Origin: Pseudosulfitobacter sp. DSM 107133
GTDB lineage: Bacteria > Pseudomonadota > Alphaproteobacteria > Rhodobacterales > Rhodobacteraceae
DNA length: 64,000 bases
Direction of reading: 5' to 3'
Assembly (NCBI RefSeq): GCF_022788695.1
Contig: NZ_CP085155.1
Coordinates: 248,001-312,000 of the forward strand
The translations under genes and the position numbers were made by a program. Under the pieces are notes generated by a model that did not search any database, was not told the origin of the DNA, and was given only the letters and a program-made list of their open reading frames with translations. Positions 38,072 through 46,539 of this stretch are shown one piece after another. Numbering within the stretch: the stretch's first letter is position 1; each line of letters begins with the position of its first letter.

Positions 38072-38862
38072 GCATGCGGGGCATCTTGCGCACGCTGGCC
38101 CTGCTGGCGCTGGCCGTGTTCATCATCGGGCCGCTGGTGCAGGCGATTGTGCTCAGCCTGACCGTGACCCTGCCGCATCCGGGGGTAACCGTGGGTGACT
38201 GGTCGCTGGTGAACTACCGCAATATCTTTGCCAGCCCCGCGCTGGTCGCATCCTTGGGCAATTCGCTGACCTATGTGACCGCCAATGTGGTGCTGACACT
38301 GTCCGTGGCGCTGCCTGCCGCCTATGCGCTGTCGCGCTACCGCTTTGTCGGGGACCGGCATGTGTTCCTGTTGCTGCTGGCCTTTCGCATCACGCCGCCC
38401 GTGGTGCTGTCGCTGCCGATCTTCCTGCTGTTTGCGCGGCTGGGGCTGCTGAATTCCCCCTTTGGCATCGCGCTGGTGCATTGCCTGTTCAACATCCCGA
38501 TCGCCATCTGGATCTTGGAAAGCTTCATCTCTGCCGTGCCGCGCGAGTTTGACGAAACCGCCTTTCTGGACGGACATTCGCTGCCGCGGTTCTTTGTTGG
38601 CCACCTGTTGCCGGTGATTGCGCCGGGGGTCGGGGTGGCCTGTTTCTTCTGCTTTATCTTCTCCTGGGTCGAGGTCGTCTTTGCCCGTATCCTGACATCG
38701 ACAGGGGGCAAACCGATCACCATGGCCATCGACGCGCTGTTTACCTTCCAGACCGACATCGGGCTGGTGATGGCGATGATGGTGCTGTCACTGGTGCCGG
38801 GTGTGGCGCTGATCTGGTTCGTGCGCGACCACATCGCGCGGGGGTTCCAGTTGCGGGCTTAG
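38068..38862 (+). CDS. ABC permease, GlpQ paralogue
   Basis: 264 residues, MalG-type permease. Its EAA loop (EFDETAFLDGHSLPRFFVGHLLP) and C-terminus (IWFVRDHIARGFQLRA) closely parallel GlpQ. The start overlaps the previous stop as ATGA, indicating coupled translation of the pair. The stop overlaps the convergent thiX stop by four bases, so there is no room for a separate terminator between these operons. Confidence 0.88.
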   Translation: MSMRGILRTLALLALAVFIIGPLVQAIVLSLTVTLPHPGVTVGDWSLVNYRNIFASPALVASLGNSLTYVTANVVLTLSVALPAAYALSRYRFVGDRHVFLLLLAFRITPPVVLSLPIFLLFARLGLLNSPFGIALVHCLFNIPIAIWILESFISAVPREFDETAFLDGHSLPRFFVGHLLPVIAPGVGVACFFCFIFSWVEVVFARILTSTGGKPITMAIDALFTFQTDIGLVMAMMVLSLVPGVALIWFVRDHIARGFQLRA

Positions 38863-39599
38863 CGCCCCTTGGCATAGCGTGCCAGCCCGTCTGCAAGCCG
38901 GCCCACCACAATGTGCAGCGCCACGGTCAGCACTGCCAGCACGATCAGGCTGGCAAACATCAGGTCAATCTTGGCACGCCCGTTGGCCAGCAGCATCAGG
39001 TAGCCCAGCCCTTTCGAGGCACCCACCCATTCACCGATCACCGCCCCGATGGGCGCATAGACCGCCGCCAGCTTCAGCCCCGTTGCCAGACCCGGCAGCG
39101 CGTTGGGAATTTGCATGTGGCGCATGAACTGGTATTTGCCGGCACCCATCGACACCGCCAGATCGCGATAGCCCTGATCAATGCGCACCAGCCCGTCGTG
39201 AAAGGCCGAGGTGACGGGGAAATAGATGATCAGCACCGCCATCACCACCTTGGACCCCATGCCATAGCCGAACCACAGCGTCAGCAACGGCGCCAGCGCA
39301 AAGACCGGCACGGCCTGTGTGAACACCAGTATCGGCAGCATCAGCCGCTCGGCGGTTTTCGACAGGGCCAGCTGGATCGCGGTGACGGCCCCAAACAGGG
39401 TGCCCAGCCCCAGCCCCAGCAGCACTTCGGTTGCAGTGACCCATGTGTTTTCGGCAATTATCGCACGGCTGCGAAAGGCCGCCTGCGCCACCCGCCACGG
39501 CGAGGGCAGGATGAAATGAGGGGCACCCGTCAGCATCACCAGCCCTTGCCACAGGCCCAGCCCCAGCAGCACCGCCAGCACAATGTCACGCGCCCTCAT
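38859..39599 (-). CDS. thiX: pyrimidine (thiamin precursor) ABC transporter permease
   Basis: 246 residues, about six transmembrane helices, of the SsuC/TauC permease class. The ATPase-docking loop reads DLAVSMGAGKYQFMRHMQIPNALP. With ThiY and ThiZ it forms the importer for N-formyl-4-amino-5-aminomethyl-2-methylpyrimidine, a thiamin breakdown product. It is the last gene of the riboswitch operon, and its start overlaps the thiZ stop as ATGA. Confidence 0.9.
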   Translation of the reverse strand: MRARDIVLAVLLGLGLWQGLVMLTGAPHFILPSPWRVAQAAFRSRAIIAENTWVTATEVLLGLGLGTLFGAVTAIQLALSKTAERLMLPILVFTQAVPVFALAPLLTLWFGYGMGSKVVMAVLIIYFPVTSAFHDGLVRIDQGYRDLAVSMGAGKYQFMRHMQIPNALPGLATGLKLAAVYAPIGAVIGEWVGASKGLGYLMLLANGRAKIDLMFASLIVLAVLTVALHIVVGRLADGLARYAKGR

Positions 39600-40318
39600 G
39601 CCGCTGCCCTCAGATGGGCCAGCAGGCGGGTCTGGCAGTCAAAGGTTTGCCCGTCGTCAATCGCGCGCAGTGCAGGTGTTTCGGGCACCGGCCAGACCTG
39701 CGCGCCTGCGGCGGTCATGACGATGATCTGATGCGCCAGACGCGCGGCCTCGGCCGGATCGTGGGTGACCAGCAGCACGGTGCGCCCCTGCAAGGCTTCG
39801 GCGGCCAGTTCCTGCATGTCGGCGCGGGTGCCGGCGTCCAGTGCCGAAAACGGCTCGTCCAGCAGCACCAGCGGGCGGTCTTCGAACAGGGTGCGGGCCA
39901 GCGCGACCCGCTGGCGCATCCCGCCGGACAACTGGTTCGGTGTCTTGTCCGCATGGGCCAGCAGCCCGACGCGCGCCAGCAGTGCCTGCGCACGGTCCAG
40001 ATCAGGCGCGCGCCCGCGCAGGCGCGCGCCGATACAGGTGTTCTCCAGCACCGACAGCCACGGCAGCAACAGGTCGGACTGCGCCATATAGCTGATGCGC
40101 CCGTCCAGCGCTGCACCGTCCGTGGCGGTGATGGTGCCGGCGAACTGCCCGCCGGTTTCCAGCCCCAAAATCAGCCGCAGGATGGTCGACTTGCCCACCC
40201 CCGAGCGGCCCAGAAGACAGGTCCACTGACCGGCGGGCAGCGTGAGGTTGGCATCGAACAACAGCTGCCCGTCAATGTGGTGCCGTCCGGCAAGGTGAAT
40301 GCCCGGAACCTCGGTCAT
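39596..40318 (-). CDS. thiZ: pyrimidine (thiamin precursor) ABC transporter ATPase
   Basis: 240 residues. Walker A GRSGVGKST (37-45), Q-loop YMAQSD, signature LSGGMRQR, Walker B LVLLDEPFSALD and the switch histidine in VTHDPAEA are all intact. It is of the SsuB/TauB class and energises ThiX. Both its ends overlap neighbouring genes by four bases, as throughout this operon. Confidence 0.92.
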   Translation of the reverse strand: MTEVPGIHLAGRHHIDGQLLFDANLTLPAGQWTCLLGRSGVGKSTILRLILGLETGGQFAGTITATDGAALDGRISYMAQSDLLLPWLSVLENTCIGARLRGRAPDLDRAQALLARVGLLAHADKTPNQLSGGMRQRVALARTLFEDRPLVLLDEPFSALDAGTRADMQELAAEALQGRTVLLVTHDPAEAARLAHQIIVMTAAGAQVWPVPETPALRAIDDGQTFDCQTRLLAHLRAAA

Positions 40319-40998
40319 CGCCCGTCAAATCCCATCTGCCAGAATCCGACCTCAAGCGCCGTGGCCCGTGTGAACCGGTCTTGCACCGTCTGTCTGCGCG
40401 GCGAGGTTTCCAGATCGCCAATGCGCCGCGCCACGGCGCTGTCGATCATCGCGCCGACGGTGGTGCAGACCTGCTGATAATCCGCCCCGCCATAGGTGCT
40501 GATCCAGTCGGCATAGGGCGTGTCGGGCACCTGTTCGCGGGCCAGTCGCAGGCCGATTTCGCCATAGCCGAACACACAGGGCGCAAGCGCCGCCATCAGG
40601 TCGATGAAATCGCCCTGAAGCCCCGCGTCGATCACATAGCGGGTATAGGCCAGGTTCGCGACCTCTTCGGTGGCGTTGAACAGGGTCTGTTCGTCAATGC
40701 CTGCCGCCGCGCAGGTGCGCACATGCAGCGACATTTCGCGGTTGGTCAGCGCATCCACCGTGGCGGCGCAGACCTTCATCTCCTCCAAGGTTTCGGATTT
40801 GATCACGCCCAGCGACCAGGCGCGGGCATAATGTACAAGATAGACGTAATCCTGTACCAGATAATGCAGGTACGCACTGCGCGGCAGGGTGCCGTCGCGC
40901 AGCCCTTCGACAAAGGGATGGGTCATGTAATCATCCCAGGTGCCCGCTGCACCGGCGCGCCACAGCGCGTAGGTGCTGCCATAGTCCGGGGCGCTCAT
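40315..40998 (-). CDS. tenA: aminopyrimidine aminohydrolase (TenA)
   Basis: 227 residues, all-helical TenA/THI-4 family. It removes the amino group from 4-amino-5-aminomethyl-2-methylpyrimidine to give HMP, the pyrimidine half of thiamin. The family nucleophile is Cys141 in AALAPCVFGYGEIG, placing it in the cysteine-type TenA class. It also shows FVEGLRDGTLP near residue 30 and the YxxxY-rich helix. Start 40998 overlaps the thiY stop as ATGA; a longer frame to 41145 only runs across thiY. Placement inside thiYZX fits import followed by hydrolysis. Confidence 0.93.
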   Translation of the reverse strand: MSAPDYGSTYALWRAGAAGTWDDYMTHPFVEGLRDGTLPRSAYLHYLVQDYVYLVHYARAWSLGVIKSETLEEMKVCAATVDALTNREMSLHVRTCAAAGIDEQTLFNATEEVANLAYTRYVIDAGLQGDFIDLMAALAPCVFGYGEIGLRLAREQVPDTPYADWISTYGGADYQQVCTTVGAMIDSAVARRIGDLETSPRRQTVQDRFTRATALEVGFWQMGFDGR

Positions 40999-41933
40999 GG
41001 TGCGGTCACGTCGATTGCGATGTCCGAAACCGGGGTCATCCGGGTGGTCAGGCCTGCTTCGTTCAGAAAGGTCTCGAACGCGGCGTAGCGGCCCACGTCC
41101 ATCGCGCCGGGGCGCAGGGCGAAACGCGGCACCGTGTCGGCCCATGCGCGGGCGTTCAGTTCGTCCTGCAATTCGGCGGATGTGCTGGCGAACAGCGCCC
41201 AGCTTTCGTCGGGATGATTGACGATATACTGCGTTGCCTTCTCGGTCGCGGCCAGAAAGCGCGCGATCATATCCTTGTCCATGGTGTCGGCATTGGCGAC
41301 ATAGATCAGCTCGTCATAGGCGGGCAGGCCCTGTTCCTCGACGTAAAAGCATGTGCCGGGCACGCCTTCGATCTCCATCTGGTTCAGTTCGAAATTGCGA
41401 TAGGCGCCGATCACCGCATCGACCTGACCGGACATCAGCGAGGGCGACAGCGACCAGTTGACGTTGACCATTTCAACCGCGTCCATGGTCAGCCCGTTGT
41501 GGCGCAGGATCGTGCCCAGAACAGCCTCTTCGACGCCGCTGACGGAAAAGCCCACCTTCTTGCCCGTCAGATCGGCAGGTGATTTGATCGGCCCGTCGGC
41601 CAGCACCAGCAGGCAGTTCAGCGGTGTTGCGACCAATGTGCCGACGCGGCGCAGCGGCAGGCCCTCGTGGATTTGCAGGTGCAGGTGCGGTTGATAGGAA
41701 ATTGCCAGATCGGCCTTGCCCGCGGCGACCAGCTTGGGCGGGTCGGCAGGATCGGCGGGGGCGATGATTTCGACGTTCAGATCCTGCTCGGCGAAATAGC
41801 CCAGCTCTTGTGCCACGATGATCGGCCCGTGGTCGGGGTTCACGAACCAGTCCAGCATCAGGGTCATGTCGTCCGCAGCCAGCAGCGGGGCTGCGGCCAG
41901 CGACATGGCGGTTGTCAGGGCGGTGAGTTTCAT
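40995..41933 (-). CDS. thiY: pyrimidine (thiamin precursor) binding protein
   Basis: 312 residues with a Sec signal peptide (LTALTTAMSLAAAPLLAA). It is an NMT1/THI5-like periplasmic binding protein: LDWFVNPDHGPIIVAQELGYF at the mature N-terminus and GKADLAISYQP are typical. It delivers the formylated pyrimidine to ThiX/ThiZ. Start 41933 overlaps the thiF stop as TGATG; the longer open frame upstream lies in thiF. Confidence 0.92.
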   Translation of the reverse strand: MKLTALTTAMSLAAAPLLAADDMTLMLDWFVNPDHGPIIVAQELGYFAEQDLNVEIIAPADPADPPKLVAAGKADLAISYQPHLHLQIHEGLPLRRVGTLVATPLNCLLVLADGPIKSPADLTGKKVGFSVSGVEEAVLGTILRHNGLTMDAVEMVNVNWSLSPSLMSGQVDAVIGAYRNFELNQMEIEGVPGTCFYVEEQGLPAYDELIYVANADTMDKDMIARFLAATEKATQYIVNHPDESWALFASTSAELQDELNARAWADTVPRFALRPGAMDVGRYAAFETFLNEAGLTTRMTPVSDIAIDVTAP

Positions 41934-42925
41934 CAGGTTTGCCTTTCGGTGGGGGGCGTGTCGCCCATTGCAATCAGGGTGATTTCTCCGGCCCAGTGGC
42001 TGCGCAAATGCGCGCCCGCCTGCCATGCCCGCAGCCCCGAGCGGCAGGCAAAAACGGCGCGCTGTCCGTCTTTTGGGGTGGATTTCTGTTGGCGGAATTC
42101 CGCAACGCTGGTGCGGTGCGCGTGTTGGGATACGGGAACAGGCGCTTCGTCGCTGTCGCGCAGTTCAATGACGAAATCCTGCGGTGTCAGGTCACGGGGG
42201 GCGATGAATTTCGGGCCGTCCGCAGGCTCGGGGGCACCGTCGAAGCGAAAGCCGCTGCTGCGCATCCCTTGCATGTCGAACTGCATCAACTGGCCCAGCG
42301 GTGACGGGGTTTGACCGATTATCACACCCAAAGCCATCTGCGCCTGCGCTGCGCCGATCATGCCCACAACCGGCCCCATCACGCCGGCGGTCGCACAGGT
42401 GGCGGCGCGGTCGGGCAGGTCGGGAAACACGGCACGCAGTGACGGCGCGGCGCCACAGAACCCGCCCACATAGCCCGCAAACCCCAGCGCCGAGGCGCTG
42501 ACAAGCGGCACGCCAAGATCAAGGCAGATGTCTGACAGGATATAGCTGGCGGCAAAGCTGTCGGCGCAATCCAGCACCAGCGTTGCGCCCGCCACAAGGT
42601 TTGCCGCGTTCGCCGGATCAAGCGCACAGGGCAGGGGGGTAAAGGTGCAATCGGCGTTCATCGCCCGCAGGGTTTCGGCAGCCGCCTCGACTTTCGGACG
42701 GCCCACATCTGCCTCGCGGAACAGGGGCTGGCGGTGCAGGTTCGACAGCGACACGACATCGCCGTCAACCAGCGTCAGATGCCCCACGCCCGCGCCGGCC
42801 AGATAGTGCAGAGCGGGCGCGGCAAGGCCACCGGCGCCCACCACCAGAACACGGGCGGCGGCAATGGCGGCCTGTCCGGCGCTGCCAACTTCGGGCAGCA
42901 GCATCTGACGGGCATAGCGGCTCAT
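41933..42925 (-). CDS. thiF: ThiS adenylyltransferase with C-terminal rhodanese-like domain
   Basis: 330 residues. Residues 1-240 are a ThiF/MoeB/HesA E1-like domain: ATP-binding VVGAGGLAAP, the LVDGDVVSLSNLHRQ block and Cys177 in ATCATAGVMGP. It activates the C-terminal glycine of ThiS. Residues 250-330 resemble a rhodanese domain with an active-site-like loop ACRSGLRA (Cys294), which could supply the sulfur for ThiS thiocarboxylate. The paired CxxC zinc site of E. coli ThiF/MoeB is not evident. The start overlaps thiE as ATGA. MoeB (molybdopterin) proteins have the same layout, but the operon argues for thiamin. Confidence 0.88.
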   Translation of the reverse strand: MSRYARQMLLPEVGSAGQAAIAAARVLVVGAGGLAAPALHYLAGAGVGHLTLVDGDVVSLSNLHRQPLFREADVGRPKVEAAAETLRAMNADCTFTPLPCALDPANAANLVAGATLVLDCADSFAASYILSDICLDLGVPLVSASALGFAGYVGGFCGAAPSLRAVFPDLPDRAATCATAGVMGPVVGMIGAAQAQMALGVIIGQTPSPLGQLMQFDMQGMRSSGFRFDGAPEPADGPKFIAPRDLTPQDFVIELRDSDEAPVPVSQHAHRTSVAEFRQQKSTPKDGQRAVFACRSGLRAWQAGAHLRSHWAGEITLIAMGDTPPTERQT

Positions 42926-43518
42926 CTTGTGGCCGCCAGCCACGCGGCAATGCGCGCTTCGGGATCGGCGTTCAGGGTGATGTCGGTGACAGCCGAGACC
43001 ACATCGGCCCCGGCGGCAAAGGCACCGGGCGCACGGTCGATGTTCATACCACCGATGGCGATCAGGGGTGTCGCACCGATCAACTCACGCCATGTGGTCA
43101 GCTTTTCCACGCCCTGTTGATGCCATTTCATCTGTTTCAGAATGGTCGGATAAATCGGCCCCAGCGCGATATAATCAGGCTTGAGCGTCAGGGCGCGGGC
43201 CAGTTCGGCCTTGTCATGGGTGCTGATGCCCAGTCGCAGACCCGCCGCGCGGATGGCATCAATATCGGCGCCATTCAGATCTTCCTGTCCCAGATGCAGC
43301 CAGTCACAGCCGGTTTCGATGGCCGTCGACCAGTGGTCGTTCAGCACCAGCGTGCAGCCATGGGCGGCACAGACTGCCTGAGCCCGTTTCACATGGGCGC
43401 GGATGGTTTCGGGGTCGGCGTCTTTGATGCGCAGTTGCACCAGCTTGATGCCCAGCGGCACCAGCCGTTCGATCCAGTCGGCGCTGTCAAAAATCGGATA
43501 GAAACGATCCAGTGTCAT
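42922..43518 (-). CDS. thiE: thiamin-phosphate synthase
   Basis: 198 residues, TIM barrel. It joins HMP-pyrophosphate to thiazole phosphate. Motifs: LVQLRIKD at the barrel start, [22 protein letters not shown], and the phosphate-binding IAIGGMN. The usual Mg-binding pattern is kept. It overlaps both neighbours by four bases. Confidence 0.94.
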   Translation of the reverse strand: MTLDRFYPIFDSADWIERLVPLGIKLVQLRIKDADPETIRAHVKRAQAVCAAHGCTLVLNDHWSTAIETGCDWLHLGQEDLNGADIDAIRAAGLRLGISTHDKAELARALTLKPDYIALGPIYPTILKQMKWHQQGVEKLTTWRELIGATPLIAIGGMNIDRAPGAFAAGADVVSAVTDITLNADPEARIAAWLAATR

Positions 43519-44288
43519 TGCAAAAACGCCTTGCCAATTACGGGGGTTGAGGGGGCGGCCATATCGCGCGGCTCCATCGGGTCGGCGGCGTGGGCCAACT
43601 GGCCTGCGCGCAGGGCTGTGGCAAAGGCCTCGGCCATTGCTGCCGGATCGCCTGCCTTGGCCACAGCCGTGTTCAGCAGCACCGCGTCAAAGCCCAGCTC
43701 CATCGCCCGCGCCGCCTGTGACGGCAGGCCCAGACCGGCATCAATCACCAGCGGCACATCGGGAAAATGCGCCCGCATAGCGCGCAGGCCAAAGATGTTG
43801 TTCAGCCCCAGCCCCGAGCCGATGGGCGCGCCCCATGGCATCAGCACTTCGCAGCCTGCTTGCAACAGGCGGTCGGCCACCACCAGATCCTCGGTGGTAT
43901 AGGGGAACACCTGAAAACCGTCCTCGGTCAGGATGCGCGCGGCCTCGACCAGCCCGAAAACATCGGGTTGCAGGGTGTCTTCCTCGCCGATCACTTCCAG
44001 TTTGATCCAACTGGTGTCAAAGACCTCGCGGGCCATATGGGCGGTTGTCACCGCTTCTTTCACGCTGTGGCACCCGGCGGTGTTGGGCAGCACCTGCACG
44101 CCCAGATCGCGGATCAGCTGCCAGAAATCCTGCCCCGCCCGGTCCTGCCCGCTTTCGCGGCGCAGCGATACGGTGGCCACGCTGGCGCCGCTGCGCCGGA
44201 AGGCATCGGCCAGAATGGCGGGCGACGGGTATTGCGCGGTGCCCAGCATCAGGGCGTTGGCGAGCGTGGTGCCGTAAAAATCGCGCAT
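43515..44288 (-). CDS. thiG: thiazole synthase
   Basis: 257 residues, TIM barrel. It condenses deoxyxylulose-5-phosphate, dehydroglycine and ThiS thiocarboxylate into the thiazole ring. The Schiff-base lysine lies in [40 protein letters not shown] and [14 protein letters not shown] are family blocks. Start 44288 lies 3 bp after thiS. Confidence 0.96.
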   Translation of the reverse strand: MRDFYGTTLANALMLGTAQYPSPAILADAFRRSGASVATVSLRRESGQDRAGQDFWQLIRDLGVQVLPNTAGCHSVKEAVTTAHMAREVFDTSWIKLEVIGEEDTLQPDVFGLVEAARILTEDGFQVFPYTTEDLVVADRLLQAGCEVLMPWGAPIGSGLGLNNIFGLRAMRAHFPDVPLVIDAGLGLPSQAARAMELGFDAVLLNTAVAKAGDPAAMAEAFATALRAGQLAHAADPMEPRDMAAPSTPVIGKAFLQ

Positions 44289-44291
44289 CGC

Positions 44292-44489
44292 TCAGCCCCC
44301 CTGCATCGGGGCAAGAACCTCGATCAAATCGCCATCGGTCAGCCCGCAGGCGGTGCGGGCGCCGGCGGGGACAAAGCGGCCATTGACGGCGGTGGCCACC
44401 TTGGCATCGCCAAGGCCCTGTGCCGTCAGCAGATCGGCCAGCGTGTCGGCCTGCGTGTCAATCGGGTCTCCGTTAAGTTGTAGTTTCAT
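44292..44489 (-). CDS. thiS: sulfur carrier protein ThiS
   Basis: 65 residues, ubiquitin-like fold, ending in the required Gly-Gly (APMQGG). It carries sulfur as a C-terminal thiocarboxylate to ThiG. It starts inside the last 17 bases of thiO. Confidence 0.94.
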   Translation of the reverse strand: MKLQLNGDPIDTQADTLADLLTAQGLGDAKVATAVNGRFVPAGARTACGLTDGDLIEVLAPMQGG

Positions 44490-45468
44490 CCATCACCTCG
44501 GGGGTTGTGTTGTCATAAATCAGGCCGGCCACCATGCGGGCGAGGGCAGGGGCCAGAAGAAAACCGTGCCGGAACAAGCCATTGGCGCGGATCAGGTTGC
44601 CGTGCCGGCGGATGCGCGGCAGGTTGTCGGCAAAAGCGGGGCGGCTGTCGACGCCGATCTCGATCACCTCGGCCTCGCCAAAGGCGGGGGTCAGCGCATA
44701 GGCGGCGCTGAGCAGTTCCAGCAGGGCGCGGGCGGTGACATGGCGGCCTGCCTGGCCTTCGATCATCGTCGCCCCCAGCATGAACACACCATCGCCGCGC
44801 GGCACGATGTACAGCGGCATACGCGGGTGCAGCAGGCGCAGGGGGCGGGACAGCGTGACGTCGGGGCAGGACAGCACCAGCATCTCGCCCTTGACGCCGC
44901 GCAGGTCGGGGATTTGCGCGCGGGCCTGAAAGCCACGGCAGTCTATGGTCAGGCCTTGGCGGGCCAGCGCATCGGGGTCGGCATCACCCTGTTCAAAGAT
45001 CACCCCGTCACGGATCAGACCCGCGCGCAGTTGCGCAAGGGCGTCGCGGGGGGCAAGGTGGGCCTCGTCCTTGAAGAACAGACCGCGTGTGAAACGGTTC
45101 GCCAGATCGGGTTCCAGTGCTGCGATTTGTTCTGCGTCCACGGGGCTGTGATTGCGGGTGCGGCGGGCAAAGCGGGTCAGTTCGGCAGTGTCGCGGGCGG
45201 GCGAGATCACCAGCGTGCCGTTCCTGTGGACGGCCTGCGTGTGGGCGGCCCACCAGCCGACGGCCTCCTGCCCCAGCCGCACCACGGGTTCTTCGGCGCT
45301 TTCGCCCTCGCAGAACGGGGCCAGCATACCGCCGGCCCACCACGAACAGGATTGCGGGCCAAGGGTGGCCTGACGGTCGATCAACGTGACCCGCGCGCCG
45401 CGATCCAGCAGGGCGCGTGCCACGCACAGGCCCGCGACACCGGCGCCGATGATGGTAATGCGATGCAT
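44473..45468 (-). CDS. thiO: glycine oxidase ThiO
   Basis: 331 residues, D-amino-acid-oxidase-type flavoprotein. It oxidises glycine to the dehydroglycine used by ThiG, the oxygen-dependent alternative to ThiH. FAD motif: ITIIGAGVAGLCVARALLDRG with the acidic residue in LIDRQ; the C-terminal LIRANGLFRHGFLLAPALA is characteristic. The ATG at 45468 overlaps the thiD stop as TGATG; two GTG codons just upstream in frame are less likely. Confidence 0.93.
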   Translation of the reverse strand: MHRITIIGAGVAGLCVARALLDRGARVTLIDRQATLGPQSCSWWAGGMLAPFCEGESAEEPVVRLGQEAVGWWAAHTQAVHRNGTLVISPARDTAELTRFARRTRNHSPVDAEQIAALEPDLANRFTRGLFFKDEAHLAPRDALAQLRAGLIRDGVIFEQGDADPDALARQGLTIDCRGFQARAQIPDLRGVKGEMLVLSCPDVTLSRPLRLLHPRMPLYIVPRGDGVFMLGATMIEGQAGRHVTARALLELLSAAYALTPAFGEAEVIEIGVDSRPAFADNLPRIRRHGNLIRANGLFRHGFLLAPALARMVAGLIYDNTTPEVMDETTT

Positions 45469-46280
45469 CACCACTGACCGTGGAAATGGTGGACGGGACC
45501 GTGGCCCGCGCCGATGTCCAATGTGTCGGCAGCGGCAATCGCCCCTTGCAGATAGCCATGCGCAGCGGCGACGGCGGCGGGCAGGTCCACCCCACGGGCA
45601 AGCTGCGCCGCAATGGCTGCGGAATAGGTGCAGCCGGTGCCATGGGTGTTGCGGGTGTGCAGGCGCGGCGCGGACAGGGTGGCGATGGTGCCGCTGGCGT
45701 CGACCAGCACGTCGGTGCAGGTTTCGCCTGCGCCATGTCCCCCCTTCATCAGGACCGCTCGCGGCCCCATCGCCAGCAGGCGCATGCCCTGTGCGGCCAT
45801 CTCGTCGGGGGTTTTCGCCTCTGCCGCGCCCAGAAGCCGCGCGGCTTCGGGCAGGTTGGGGGTCAGCAGCGTCGCCAGCGGCAGAATCCGGCGCGCCAAG
45901 GCGTCAACCGCAGTGTCATGCAACAACGCATCGCCCGATTTGGCAATCATCACCGGATCAACGACAACCGGCCCGGCAAAGCCCGCTAGTCCCTCTGCCA
46001 CGGCTGCGATGACGGCAGCGCCCGACAGCATCCCCAGCTTGACCGCCGCCACATCCAGATCATCCAGAACCGCCGCAATCTGCGCGGCGACCATGTCGGC
46101 GGGCACCTCGTGAACAGCCGTTACCGCCATGGTGTTCTGCGCGGTGATGGCGGTCAGGACGCTGGCAGCATAGACGCCATTGGCCGACATCGCCTTGATG
46201 TCCGCCTGAATACCGGCGCCACCGCCACTGTCGGAACCGGCAATGGTCAAGGCAATCGGGGGTCTGTGGGCCACGGGCAT
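45468..46280 (-). CDS. thiD: hydroxymethylpyrimidine/phosphomethylpyrimidine kinase
   Basis: 270 residues, ribokinase-like. It phosphorylates HMP and HMP-phosphate. Motifs: [18 protein letters not shown] at the N-terminus, [20 protein letters not shown], and the anion hole [18 protein letters not shown] 46280 is used; a GTG at 46274 has GGAG at better spacing and may be the real start. It is the first gene of the operon, about 60 bp after the TPP aptamer. Confidence 0.93.
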   Translation of the reverse strand: MPVAHRPPIALTIAGSDSGGGAGIQADIKAMSANGVYAASVLTAITAQNTMAVTAVHEVPADMVAAQIAAVLDDLDVAAVKLGMLSGAAVIAAVAEGLAGFAGPVVVDPVMIAKSGDALLHDTAVDALARRILPLATLLTPNLPEAARLLGAAEAKTPDEMAAQGMRLLAMGPRAVLMKGGHGAGETCTDVLVDASGTIATLSAPRLHTRNTHGTGCTYSAAIAAQLARGVDLPAAVAAAHGYLQGAIAAADTLDIGAGHGPVHHFHGQW

Positions 46281-46343
46281 CTCCAACGTATGTGGGACTG
46301 CCGACGTGGAAAAAGAGCCTGCGCGATGTGATGCGCAACCTAC

Positions 46344-46425
46344 CCGTTCCCTACGCCGGTATGACCCGGATCAGGTTCGACGGGTCGGTGCATGCACCTC
46401 TCAGCCCCAAGGGGCCCCCCGACGG
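46344..46425 (-). ncRNA. TPP riboswitch (THI element)
   Basis: On the minus strand the core reads GGGGCTGAGAGG, then GACCCGTCGAACCTGATCC, then a variable part and GCGTAGGGAACGG: the conserved CUGAGA, ACCUGAUC and GCGUAGGGAA blocks of the thiamin-pyrophosphate aptamer in the right order. CCGT (46425-46422) and ACGG (46347-46344) close helix P1. It ends about 64 bases before thiD. With no clear terminator hairpin plus T run in that short gap, control may act on the thiD ribosome-binding site. Confidence 0.95.
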
Positions 46426-46539
46426 ATATTATGTCGTGCGTCGGGCCGCGCGGTGCGGTCTGACGCTGTTCGCCTCTAGGGCTAGAGTGTATTTTCGCGG
46501 ATCACAACCGGTTTTTTTCGCGGCCGGGTTGTGCCGCAA

